Positions 1-9,071 of a DNA stretch of 64,000 bases are shown in pieces. How positions within the stretch are numbered: position 1 is the first letter of the stretch; each line of letters opens with the position of its first letter. This stretch comes from Plasmopara viticola. Lineage: Eukaryota > Oomycota > Peronosporomycetes > Peronosporales > Peronosporaceae. A program made the position numbers and the translations under genes. The notes below the pieces were generated by a model. The model saw only the letters and a program-made list of their open reading frames with translations, did no database searches and had not been told where the DNA came from. The stretch spans positions 62,001-126,000 of the forward strand of contig MBPM02000017.1 of the NCBI GenBank assembly GCA_001695595.3, in the 5' to 3' direction.

Positions 1-2
1 TA

Positions 3-119
3 GCTCTACCCATTGGTCCAGAAGAGAAGATTAAACTTATATCCTCTTTAAAAGTGAATGCCTTAAGTGTAGCAGGCTTGGCCTCCGTAGTCCTTTTAAC
101 AGCGCAAACATTCGTCTGA
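3..119 (+). CDS. 3' end of an unidentified gene (partial)
   Basis: An open frame enters the window from the left and ends at a TGA at 117-119. It encodes 38 residues, beginning ALPIGPEEKIKL and finishing with a hydrophobic stretch (LSVAGLASVVLLTA) that could be a C-terminal membrane segment. Codon use looks coding, but the piece is too short for a family call. It could also be a chance open frame; only the sequence to the left would tell. Confidence 0.35.
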   Translation, partial: ALPIGPEEKIKLISSLKVNALSVAGLASVVLLTAQTFV

Positions 120-582
120 AAGATGCAAGCTCTTTTCTAAAACCTTTGCGAGTACGCGTGTGATAGACCAGCAAAAGCGACTAGATGTGGCGGCGTCACA
201 CAGCATTATTCCCGAAGGAAAAACGCACGAACCTTTCAGAATTTTCAGTGAGCGATTGTTCATATTATAGAACCAAAGTGTGCAATAGACTGTAGTTTAA
301 AGACTAATTTATCGTTTTAATGTTATACGAATTTACAAATATATTATTGATACATTACATTAGTTTATGTGACGTCTATTACATTGAATGGGTGATCTTT
401 CGAGCATCAATAAGAAGGTACTTTATTGTAAAGAGGAACTAGCAGAAGGTAGTACATTGCTGATCGAAAATTAGTAAAAAACATATTCTTAATTCCTTGT
501 ATGATGTATTTCGCAGAAGATTTTATATTAAGGATCCAACCCCTATTTCAAGCCTGCAAACGGTCTAATTTAAAGCTAACAG
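120..582. other. Intergenic, AT-rich
   Basis: No coding, RNA or repeat signal is visible here. The stretch becomes increasingly AT-rich from about 290 onward and separates the partial gene at the left edge from the folate gene. Confidence 0.5.
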
Positions 583-741
583 CTAGAGTTTGAAGAAGCT
601 TTGGCGGCCAAAAAGAGGCTACTACATGATATTCGCAATCCGTTCGATGTGCGAGCCATCGTAAAATGCATACCAAGTCGCTGTAGAGACGACGGCGACG
701 GCGTCGGCTCACTACTAAATACACTCAATTCTATTAAGTAG
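583..741 (+). other. Exon-like ORF upstream of the folate gene
   Basis: After a possible splice acceptor (AACAG ending at 582) a frame stays open for 52 codons to a TAG at 739-741. It reads like coding sequence (for example KKRLLHDIRNPFDVRAIVK) but matches no family I recognise. It was checked as a possible dihydroneopterin aldolase (FolB) module, which is fused to FolK-FolP in some fungi, and it lacks FolB motifs. It may be a last exon of another gene or a chance ORF. Confidence 0.22.
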
Positions 742-798
742 AAGTAACAAAATTTCGTAAAGTTCGGATGGTAATCGATGTAAAGTTTATATTTTGTA

Positions 799-2526
799 AT
801 GGCTGTGTTATCTCGTGTATATGCGGCGCTAGGCACAAACCTCGGTGCGCTCAATTTATTCGCTTGACTTTAGAAGTAGCTGACCTTCCGTTTGAAAAGG
901 CGATAAAGTGGCGAATCTGGAGAATGCGCTGGCCATGTTGACACAAATGGTGGGGTCGGTCGAAGTGACGTCCCGTCTCTATACTACGGCACCGCAGTAC
1001 GTGGAGGATCAGCCACCCTTCCTGAACATTGTCGTCAGAGTTCGAACGGAACTTAAGCCAAAGGAAGTATTAGTGGCCTTCAAGACGATCGAGAAAGAGA
1101 TTGGACGAACGCCGTCACTTAGGCACGAACTTCACGTATTGATTGGACAGTACAAGCTGGTAGTAATTGGTGTGTATGAACCAGATGGGGTCCTCGACTT
1201 ATTGACGTGGACATATTGCTCTACGACGACCTAAGGATTACAATGGACACAACGGTAGGACCATTAATAATCCCCCACGAACGACTTGCTGAACGCGATT
1301 TCGTCCTCGCTCCACTCTGTGATCTCGCTCCAGGTAGAGTGTATTGAGTACAATATATTGCACAGGTTTTAATATATGACTGATGTGCCTTTTTTCCAGA
1401 TTTAATGCATCCTGTCTTGAATCAGCCGATGCAAAAGCTGTTTGATACGCTAAAAGCAGAGAAGCGTTCTGTCCCTCCTGTACCGATGCTACCAATTCTC
1501 AAAAAGGCGCCATGGTCAATGGGAGACAAAACGTTTATCATGGGAATTGTCAATGTCACACCAGATAGCTTCAGTGACGGTGCCGAATTCAATACAGTTG
1601 CCGCTGCAGTAAAGAAAGCATTAGAGATGGAACGTGCTGGAGTGGATATTATCGACATTGGTGGAGAATCGAGTCGTCCTGGAGCGGAATCGGTGACTGA
1701 AGAGGAGGAATTGAGACGCGTTTTGCCCGTGATTCAAAACATTCGCGAGAAAAGCAACATTGCGATTTCGATCGATACCACAAAGGCCGAAGTTGCACGT
1801 CTAGCAATTGAAGCAGGAGCGAATATTGTCAACGATATTTCGGCAGGTCAAAAAGATTCCGAAATGCTGGCTACTGTAGCTAAATTACGTGTCCCGGTAC
1901 GTTTGCTTGATGGTAACTTTGATGCTGCAATGGACTAAAGGGCACGGGCTTTTGCAGATAGTGCTGATGCATATGCGAGGGACGCCGAAAACGATGACGA
2001 GGCTGAAGGTTTGTCTAATAGTAATTGCAATATGTTGCGATAATCGTGCCAAGTTTGTGCATTTAGGAGTACCACGACGTTGTAGCTGAAGTAAGCGATG
2101 AGTTGAAGGAACGCGTTGCAGCTGCAGAGGCAGCGGGTATCTATCGTTGGAACATTATCCTGGATCCTGGCATTGGGTTTGCGAAAGCTCGGGTTCTCAA
2201 CCTAAAAGTACTACAAAACCTTTCTACTATCAAACGTACCTGCTACGGGTTACCCCTTCTGGTGAGTTCTTTGTGATTGTTTTTTAAAAACATTGCCATG
2301 TCTTGGTAAGATTGACGATATGCATGCTTGGTAGATGGGGTCATCAAGAAAAGGGTTTATTGGTGAAATTTGTGGTCGTCCGGATCCTAAAGACCGTGTA
2401 TGGGGTACAGCCGCAACGTGTTGCGCGGCTATTGAACAAGGAGCCGATATCTTGCGCGTTCATGATGGAGCTGAGATGGTGGACGTTGCCAAAATGTCGG
2501 ATGCGATCTGGCGCGAAGAAAAATAG
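799..2526 (+). CDS. folKP: Bifunctional HPPK / dihydropteroate synthase
   Basis: Folate synthesis enzyme: the N-terminal half pyrophosphorylates 6-hydroxymethyl-dihydropterin, and the C-terminal half joins it to p-aminobenzoate (the sulfonamide target step). Proposed exons: 799-844, 900-1122, 1185-1333, 1400-1896, 1958-2008, 2067-2261, 2335-2526, giving 450 residues in one frame. HPPK signatures include VYAALGTNLGD at the start, TAPQYVEDQPPFLN, RWGPRLIDVDILLYDD and RDFVLAPLCDLAP. DHPS signatures include MGIVNVTPDSFSDG, DIGGESSRPGA, LMHMRGTPKTM, DPGIGFAK, GSSRKGF and RVHDGAEMV. The ATG at 799 is preferred because the HPPK first strand begins about six residues later and an in-frame stop lies at 781. 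No FolB domain is visible, so dihydroneopterin aldolase should be encoded elsewhere. The third intron (second splice) needs a GC donor. The rest uses GT..AG. Confidence 0.93.
1123..1184 (+). other. Probable GC-AG intron in the HPPK domain
   Basis: Removing 62 nt that begin AG/GCACG and end ACCAG restores the HPPK core: GRTPSL joins to RWGPRLIDVDIL with the usual spacing. No GT donor in the right phase exists nearby: the GT at 1136 would leave the wrong frame. The alternative is a point mutation or sequencing error in a former GT donor. Confidence 0.7.
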
Positions 2527-2615
2527 TATTTCTACCACATTGCAAATATAGAGCCAAGTTTGTGCGACTATAGTAACGCGCTGGCATCAGCTAGACAACT
2601 AGACTCTTACTAAAG

Positions 2616-3643
2616 ATGACCGACGTTAGAAACAGCATCCAAAGCGCTGGGCACAGCGAGACTCCTCATTTCGATGCGCTGTTTGCTCAATACGACAAGG
2701 GCAATGGGTACGATAAATACATTGCGACAAACGCAAATATTACTGCTACGATTGTCTGTTTAGTACTTTTGGCACGGAACATGTTGGCACGTTGCTCCTT
2801 GATATGGGATTAAATGCAGCCCCAAGGGTCTTAGCCTGTGCACTCAACGACATGGATCCACACGCTAATGGCGAGATTGCCAAGCTCGAGTTCTACACGT
2901 GGTTTGTCGAGCACATGGACGAGATCGACGAGACCCCTTCGACTCTGTCTCGTCCTCAGCGACAAGAGGACGCGTCTGAAGAAGGACAGAGTGCAATGCT
3001 GGACGCAAAGAAGCAGCGGAAACAGATTGAAAGGGATGCTCAAGTGCTTGCGAACCGACTCGCTCATCTGCGTGCCGAAGACGCTCGTGCTCGGAAACGG
3101 ATTGGCGATGCCAAACGACGCGCTCGGGAATGGGAAGCGATAAAAAAGCGAAACGATGCAAAGCAACAGGAAAAGCAAGAGGCAAGGCAACAATTGCAGC
3201 GTGAGTTAAAGGTTCAACGCGACTCGAATCATGAAGTGCAATGTTTGTCGCGGGAGCGTCGCAATACTATTATTGCAAACTTGGCGTCGCAACGTGCCCA
3301 CACCGTGCAAGAAGTACGTGCTGAGCGAAAGAGCCACTTGTATCAAATCGAACAGCAGCGAGAAAAAGAACGGTCGTGGCTGATTGAGCGCTCACGAGAT
3401 ATTCGAGACAAGGAGAAACGCGCTCTTCGTCTACGGCACGCTGTGCAAAAAGCATACGAGAAGGAGCTAGTGAAAAAAGCGCGAATTGAGTTGGCTAAAG
3501 AGAAGAAGAAACAGTTGGTGTCAAAGAAAAAGATTGACGACATGGAGCTTCAAGAGACGGAATTGATTGAGAAACTGCGGCTGACACAGGAACTCCACCG
3601 CGCTGCCTTGGAAGAGCTCGAATTTGTCATGCAAGGCGATTGA
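2616..3643 (+). CDS. EF-hand protein with long charged coiled coil
   Basis: Two exons, 2616-2707 and 2764-3643 (56-nt intron, GTACG..TTTAG), give 323 residues. Residues about 20-85 form an EF-hand pair: the second loop, DPHANGEIAKLE, has the canonical calcium ligands at positions 1, 3, 5 and 12 with Gly at 6, while the first (after FDALFAQYDKGNG) is degenerate. From about residue 110 to the end the protein is a long, highly charged helix rich in Arg, Lys, Glu and Gln, typical of coiled-coil cytoskeletal or axonemal proteins. It starts 89 bp after the folate gene on the same strand. No specific family is recognised; calcium-responsive scaffold is an inference. Confidence 0.8.
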
Positions 3644-3933
3644 CTTGATCTGGTGCAGACTTTTTTACAAAAAAATAGTCTGCGCTGTTTTTTTTTAATT
3701 TATGCTCATATTCGGTGCTTGGATTTCTTAATTAGAATGAAACTGCCAAAAAAACGGCCATATTAATTAATCAAAATTTTGGGGTCAAAAAGCCCAATAG
3801 AATTGTCGCGTTGTTTGCGAGATTGTGCAGCACGACCAACGACTAATCTCATTGCGATGCCACATGGTCGTTTCGTGAAAGCATATCCAAGACACCGGCA
3901 TTACATTCATAACTCAATCAGCACCGAAACACC

Positions 3934-4572
3934 ATGTCAGAGCCCAGTGTAGTCGAGAGTCCGAAAAACACACCACGTGGTGCGTACGCCCTCCAATTAG
4001 ACAATATAGTGAGTCCGCACTCAATTGTCCCCTGCACTCCCCAAAGCAATATTCTAAAGCAAGGCGACAATAAATTGAGTCTCGGGTTTTGGAGTGTGAA
4101 CTTTTTCAAGTGCTCCAACTTTCTCCTACCACCATGTTCGTGTGTATCAATTGCACAGAGTACCCGCCGACTAAATGTCGTTTCTTCCTCCACGACGCTG
4201 TTGATTTTCGCAATCGTCTGTACTTTAGAACTCGTGGTTTTGGGGGTTATGTTGCACCAGTTTATCTTTGTGGAGGTTCTTGGCCACAATGTGCGTGTTT
4301 TCTACTATCATGCTCACCGCATTGAAAAGCCTCGCCATGCCGTGGACCCATTTTTTGGGACTGTTGCCCTTTTGGCGCATGCAACGATTGCTGCTGGATT
4401 ATGGAACCTTCGCCAGCGGATTCGAAAGTACTTTCAAATTCCAGGCACGAAATCAAACGACTGTGTGGCAGTCACGTGCTGCCCGTGCTTCGCAACGGCT
4501 CAGATGGCCATGCAAATCAAAAGTTACCAGCCGGACTTAAACACATTCGACACACTGCCTTGTTATCAGTAG
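3934..4572 (+). CDS. PLAC8-family cysteine-rich protein
   Basis: Single-exon gene of 212 residues. After an N-terminal tail of about 50 residues comes the PLAC8 domain: it opens with GFWSVNFFKCSN, has hydrophobic segments (TLLIFAIVCTLELVVLGVML and a second near FFGTVALLAHATIAAGLW), and ends with the CCPCFATAQMA motif and a NTFDTLPCYQ tail. Members in plants (FW2.2/PCR), animals and oomycetes are small membrane-associated proteins linked to cell size, metal transport or calcium influx; the role here is unknown. It converges with the minus-strand RING/FHA gene, 275 bp apart. The domain is longer than a minimal PLAC8 because about 70 residues separate the first and second cysteine blocks. Confidence 0.85.
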   Translation: MSEPSVVESPKNTPRGAYALQLDNIVSPHSIVPCTPQSNILKQGDNKLSLGFWSVNFFKCSNFLLPPCSCVSIAQSTRRLNVVSSSTTLLIFAIVCTLELVVLGVMLHQFIFVEVLGHNVRVFYYHAHRIEKPRHAVDPFFGTVALLAHATIAAGLWNLRQRIRKYFQIPGTKSNDCVAVTCCPCFATAQMAMQIKSYQPDLNTFDTLPCYQ

Positions 4573-4847
4573 AGTGTCGAGTCCATTTTACGTTAAATAG
4601 CCGTAATATACACGTTTCTAGAACAAATGGAGCTTTTACGTTTGCTATGCATCTCTTGAAGAATGCTACTTTCTGGTGGGGAATATAGTATCATGCATTA
4701 GTATTTTACCTAACAGACCAAGCTCGAAAACATGCAAGCTTCTTCAACGTCATTTGCGTGCCAATCCTTGTGAAGTTAAATATACGAGTAGAAAGCACAC
4801 GCCGCTATTGCCCTTTCCAGCAGTGGCCATCCATTCGATAGTTAATC

Positions 4848-7123
4848 TTAGTGCAAGACACGCCCCGTTGGACTTGTCGCAATCGCGTCGGACAACATAC
4901 GTGGCAACGCGAGCTCCTGATGCGGTCGCAGCGCTCCAGTCTCTTCCCCCAAGAGCTGTGATGCATTCTCGACGGCAAAATTGCGGAAATTCGTCGATTC
5001 TCGGATATTTTGCGGCGCAAATGTGTTCGACATCAACTCGTCGTGAAAAAGCAAATTGCCGTCTCCACGTAGCATAGCGCTATTGCTTGATAAGGAACGT
5101 TGACGCGTGTTTGATCTCAACGTAGGCGCGACAATGGGGGCAGTGAAATTCAAGCGCGAGCTCAGTACATTCGGTGCCGTGTACGTCCGCGCCAAATTTC
5201 CCACAAACGGAACAGTCACAAGCTCAGCACTTGGGTCGTTGATGGTACTACTACGACGCATCTCAAATCCATTCCCACTTAGCGCCATTTCCGGATTTGA
5301 CAGACGATAACCAAAACCAATGGCCGTATGATGCGAAGCACTCGCCCGTGGCGAAGACATGCGTCCACTCTCTTCTTCTTCCTCATCACCTGAGCTTCCT
5401 GCCCATTTCCACTTCTTCTTGGCTTTCAATGTCAAGATCGTGCGTCCAATCTTCACGTGCATTGCCTTGCCCCATTCGAGTTCCAACGGTTTGCTCAAGA
5501 ACAACATTGTGCCATTCGAACTAGACGCATCGTAGAGTACAAAGTGATTCTACTCAAGGCACAAAACACCGTCAAAGCACAAAGTACCCAACCAACCACT
5601 CAATCGGTCACGTACATCCTGATATTTCACCTTGGCGTGGAGTTGCGACACGGTGCGATAGCGCAGCGTCATGTTGTTCGTCGTGGACCGACCAATGGTC
5701 AGATACTGCTGATTCCGCGCCATACTAGAAAGCACCAGACAAATAAGTCAGCTTTCGTTAACACCGCCGTCGCCAAAGTCACGGCAACGTACCTGGCAAA
5801 ACTCAATTGAAACCGCGTGTTTGTCAAAGCCGTCGATCGATTTCGCGTCTCGTGTTGCGTGACAACGGCAAACGTCACGTACGGCGGCGCCAACTTCTTT
5901 GCCAGCAGCGACACGACGCGGCCGTCATCCAACCGAACGCTCGTCAAGTACGTGGCTTTGCAGATACTACACACATCCAGTCCATCGGTATTCGTCACTG
6001 CACACACTTTTTGATTCGGATTCGTGCCGTCAGCGTCCAAATTGTTGTTCCAGCGCTGGAGACAGTCCAAGTGCACGTACTTCGTGTCGCCTTTGCAGTG
6101 ACACGGCGCCACGAGCGGATTCGTGTCGGCATTTTCGTCGCCATCATAGCAAATGTAGCAAAAGCGCTTGACGGTTCGACCCGCCACACCCAGGGGCAAG
6201 TTTTTGTGTCGCGGCGTCGCAAACGCGTCGCCGTCCCGACTTACTCGTGTCCCCGTCTTGCGCTCCTTATCTTCCTCGGATTCCCCTTCATCCGACGTAT
6301 CGCCTCCAATCCGTAAACTCTCATCGTCATCCTTCTCCCGTTCGCCGGTAACTTCCACGTCGGGCGCTCGTTCGGTCGGATGAAACGTCTGTTGCAAGGG
6401 AAGACTCAAGTAATTGTCCTTTAAAAAGTCATACTGGCCTTTCGTCAACGCCTCTTCCGTCGCTTCACTCGTCGTGCGATTGACTTCACAGACTACTAAG
6501 CCAACAGAGCCAATCCGTAAGAGATCGCCGAGCTGTAAACTATGGCCACTGACAGGATATTTCTTGCTCCCCAAGACTTTGCAGACACCGGTATGGCCCG
6601 AAAAACGCTCGATCGACGAGCCACACACAAATTTGCCCACGCTATCGTCGTATTTCAAGGCAAGCGTCGTGGCCCGCGTGTCGTTCAAGACGCACGCTTT
6701 CATGGGCGTGGGGACAGTCCCCATGCTGTCGTACTCATTCGGTGGCTCAATCACGAGCTCCGCGGCTTCGTCGTCACGCGGACTGGGTGGAACGGGAAAG
6801 TCACGCATGTGGAGTGCTTGGAAACTCGCGGCCAGGTCGCGTTCCAGTGCCGTGTGGAACGGCGCGTCGGTCTGCGTGACCGCGTTCGAACTGGTGCTCG
6901 ATGCCCCAAAGAATGGATAGGAACCGCGTTGGGGGCCATGAAGGACAGCGCCGTCTTCGTCGACGGTAAATTCAAGCTTGGGCAGCGTGCGCCGGCCGCG
7001 CGAGGCGCTCACGCGCGCGCCGGAGGCGTCTGTCGTCGCCCGCAGCTCGCCTGGCGTCGTCGTCTCGGCTTTGACTTCAACACGACGTATACTCTTGAAT
7101 CCCATGTGCTTGGCACGTAGCAT
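4848..7123 (-). CDS. RING-variant (RING-CH) and FHA domain protein
   Basis: Three exons on the minus strand, 7123-5793, 5724-5616 and 5549-4848, encode 713 residues; introns are 68 and 66 nt with GTACG donors. Around residues 320-395 lies a RINGv/RING-CH zinc finger: CYICYDGD, then CHCKGD, YVHLDCLQRW and CSIC, an E2-binding fold used by MARCH-type E3 ligases. A C-terminal FHA domain (about 440-530) is built across all three exons: YLTIGRSTTNNMTLRY, VSQLHAKV, FVLYDASSSNGTMLF. An FHA-like half is also visible before the RING (SGHSLQLGDLLRIGSVGLVV). The tail is Ser-rich and low-complexity. No membrane spans are evident, unlike most MARCH proteins, so a phosphothreonine-directed soluble ubiquitin ligase is the inference. 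The ATG at 7123 opens the frame. Confidence 0.88.
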
Positions 7124-7607
7124 GGTCGTGTACCACGAATGAATGCGAGCTCAATCGGTCTCGCGACGGACAAACTCGAGGAGACGTACGCGGGCAGATA
7201 GCGTCGGCTGTAGGGATCGCCAGCAACTCGTACCAGCAGAAAAAGATGCAACAGCGTATCCTGTGTTGACAAATGTATGCAGTGCGTGCAATCGAGCGCG
7301 ACTCGACGAGCTATCTACCCGCGCAGGAGAGCACGTCTGGGGGCTTTCCTCCCTTGACGGCCGATCGTCGTTTGTTCTCGTTGGGTGAAAAACGATGCAA
7401 GTGAGATTTAAGCCTATTTTTCGCAGAGAATTAGGTGATTGTGCCGAACAAAGGCACAAATAAGATGACCAAGTGGCCTGATTTTTTTGCCCTACTGGAC
7501 AGCGTGAGAGCTACTACTGTACGTGCGTCGGAAATTTTCCACGCACAAAATAGATTGCAAAAGGGGGTTTTCCAGAAGTTGTAGCTAAAGCGATCTTGAA
7601 GCGACGT
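7124..7607. promoter_or_regulatory. Divergent intergenic region
   Basis: About 480 bp separate the start of the minus-strand RING/FHA gene and the start of the plus-strand WD40 relic, so both promoters should lie here. No individual promoter element can be identified with confidence. Confidence 0.4.
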
Positions 7608-9030
7608 ATGGAATGTTTGGATTCTTTTGCCACAAATACGCCCCGTTCGAGTCGTGGGATCGATCCCGCGCTTTTCTTACCGAGGGCATTGAGTCGAGAT
7701 GGCTCTCGCAATGAACTGGACGATCGTGATGCACAGAGGAAGCACGAAGTGGCAGAAACATCTCCAAGTGATCCTGAGGTATCAATTGAGCTGGAACACC
7801 TTGGCGGATATACTGGAAAGAAGACGCATACGCAGACCCGGATCGCTCCATCACGTGGTTAGTCTTTGTCAATCACCATTGGTGTCTGTTTCTGTCTAAT
7901 GTTGCAGCATAAGATCGACCGTTGTGATTGGCACCCTTCAAGAGGCACATAGCCAGGAGCTCTTGTGTGCACAAGGAGGAGATTAGCGGCATGACATTGT
8001 TTTTCTTCGGTGCATCGTTAGCATCGGCTCAACTGCCTTTCATCGCAGGACGAAGCGATCAAGGCGGTGCATTGTTTTTCGTCTGGAAACTCGCATCAAG
8101 GAGGCAACGCTTTTGCCTCGAAGATTTCTCTCACAATGTCCTTTGAATCGCCTTCTCACCTGAAGATCACTTGCTCGCTGCATCATCTCAAGCCTGTCGG
8201 CTCATTCTCTGGGATATGCGACTACGTTGTGACTATCCAAGTTCAATTCGCCATTGCACTCATTGCCTTGGAATTTCATCAAATCGTAGACATCCGAAAT
8301 GGTACTGATCAAAGGATTTTCTGCCCCCCTCACAAATCTCAATTGAGATTCAATAGATCAAAAGGGGCGCCGTCTGAAATAGTCTCTCGTATTTGCCCAC
8401 TCCAGTCAATTTTTGTGCGGTAGATTAGTTTATGACATTTTTGCAATGCTATCGCCCCGAATGCTCAACGTCTTCTATGCCAAATGTCGAAATTCCACGC
8501 ACGTATCTTTGTGCAACACTCAGGTTGGACCGATGGCTCGGTACGGGCATACGATAATACTACTACATTCCGGCCAATGTGGCGCATTGCAACGGCACAT
8601 CGTGGTCAAGTGACAGCGATGGCTTTATGTACCACTTACATATTCAGCAACGCAAGTGATGGTGGCGTGAAGATTTGGTCATTTGCAACGCGAGAACTGG
8701 TCGTGCAAATTCACTAACACACACAAGCAGTCACTGGCGTTCTCATTGCGGCTTGGACAAGAGCTCATCATGTTCGCGACGGTGCGTTTTACGGCATGAC
8801 GCAACGACGCGACAAGGAGACGTAATTTGTGACGGCAAGAGCAACTGGTCGCCTCTTCTTTTGAGCCTGCAAGACACGGGAACCCGTCCAGTCGATTCAT
8901 GACCCGAGTCAACGTCGACGTGCGTGTCATCGTCGGGCCGATTCCTTGCAACGTTTGGAGAAGAAGGCAAGATCAGCGTCTACGACGTGGGGCCGCACGA
9001 CTGCTTTTAGCAGCACGTGGTCATGCCAAG
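7608..9030 (+). pseudogene. Broken WD40 gene, ciliary CFAP52/WDR90-like
   Basis: Pieces of a WD-repeat protein occur in order on the plus strand but in changing frames. An N-terminal exon from ATG 7608 reaches IELEHLGGYTGK. A frame change follows, with a recognisable intron at about 7860-7908 (GTTAGT..TTGCAG) before HKIDRCDWHPSRG. Near 8200 ACRLILWDMRL appears. At 8518-8717 comes the best block: SGWTDGSVRAYD, WRIATAHRGQVTAMAL, SDGGVKIWSFATRELVVQIH. Further frames give QAVTGVLIAAW and, at about 8936-9010, SGRFLATFGEEGKISVYDV before a stop. The order and the SGW-DG-VRA and AHR--VTA motifs resemble CFAP52 and WDR90, both cilium or centriole proteins. At least three frame changes and several stops cannot be explained by simple introns, so it is called a pseudogene. 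Which of the two families is unsettled. Confidence 0.68.
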
Positions 9031-9071
9031 ACCGCCAATGCGTTTGGTCGGATACCAAGTGCTTCCCGAGC

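Noticed and set aside
1136..1184. GT..AG intron of 49 nt in the HPPK domain
   Set aside because: Leaves exon 3 in the wrong frame and destroys the RWGPR motif.
5807..6920. Plus-strand open frames across the RING/FHA gene
   Set aside because: Shadows of the minus-strand coding frame; Arg/Ser-rich composition is the usual by-product of reading a GC-rich gene backwards.
7151..7459. Open frames on both strands in the divergent region before the WD40 relic
   Set aside because: Short frames without motifs that overlap each other; best read as promoter and untranslated sequence.
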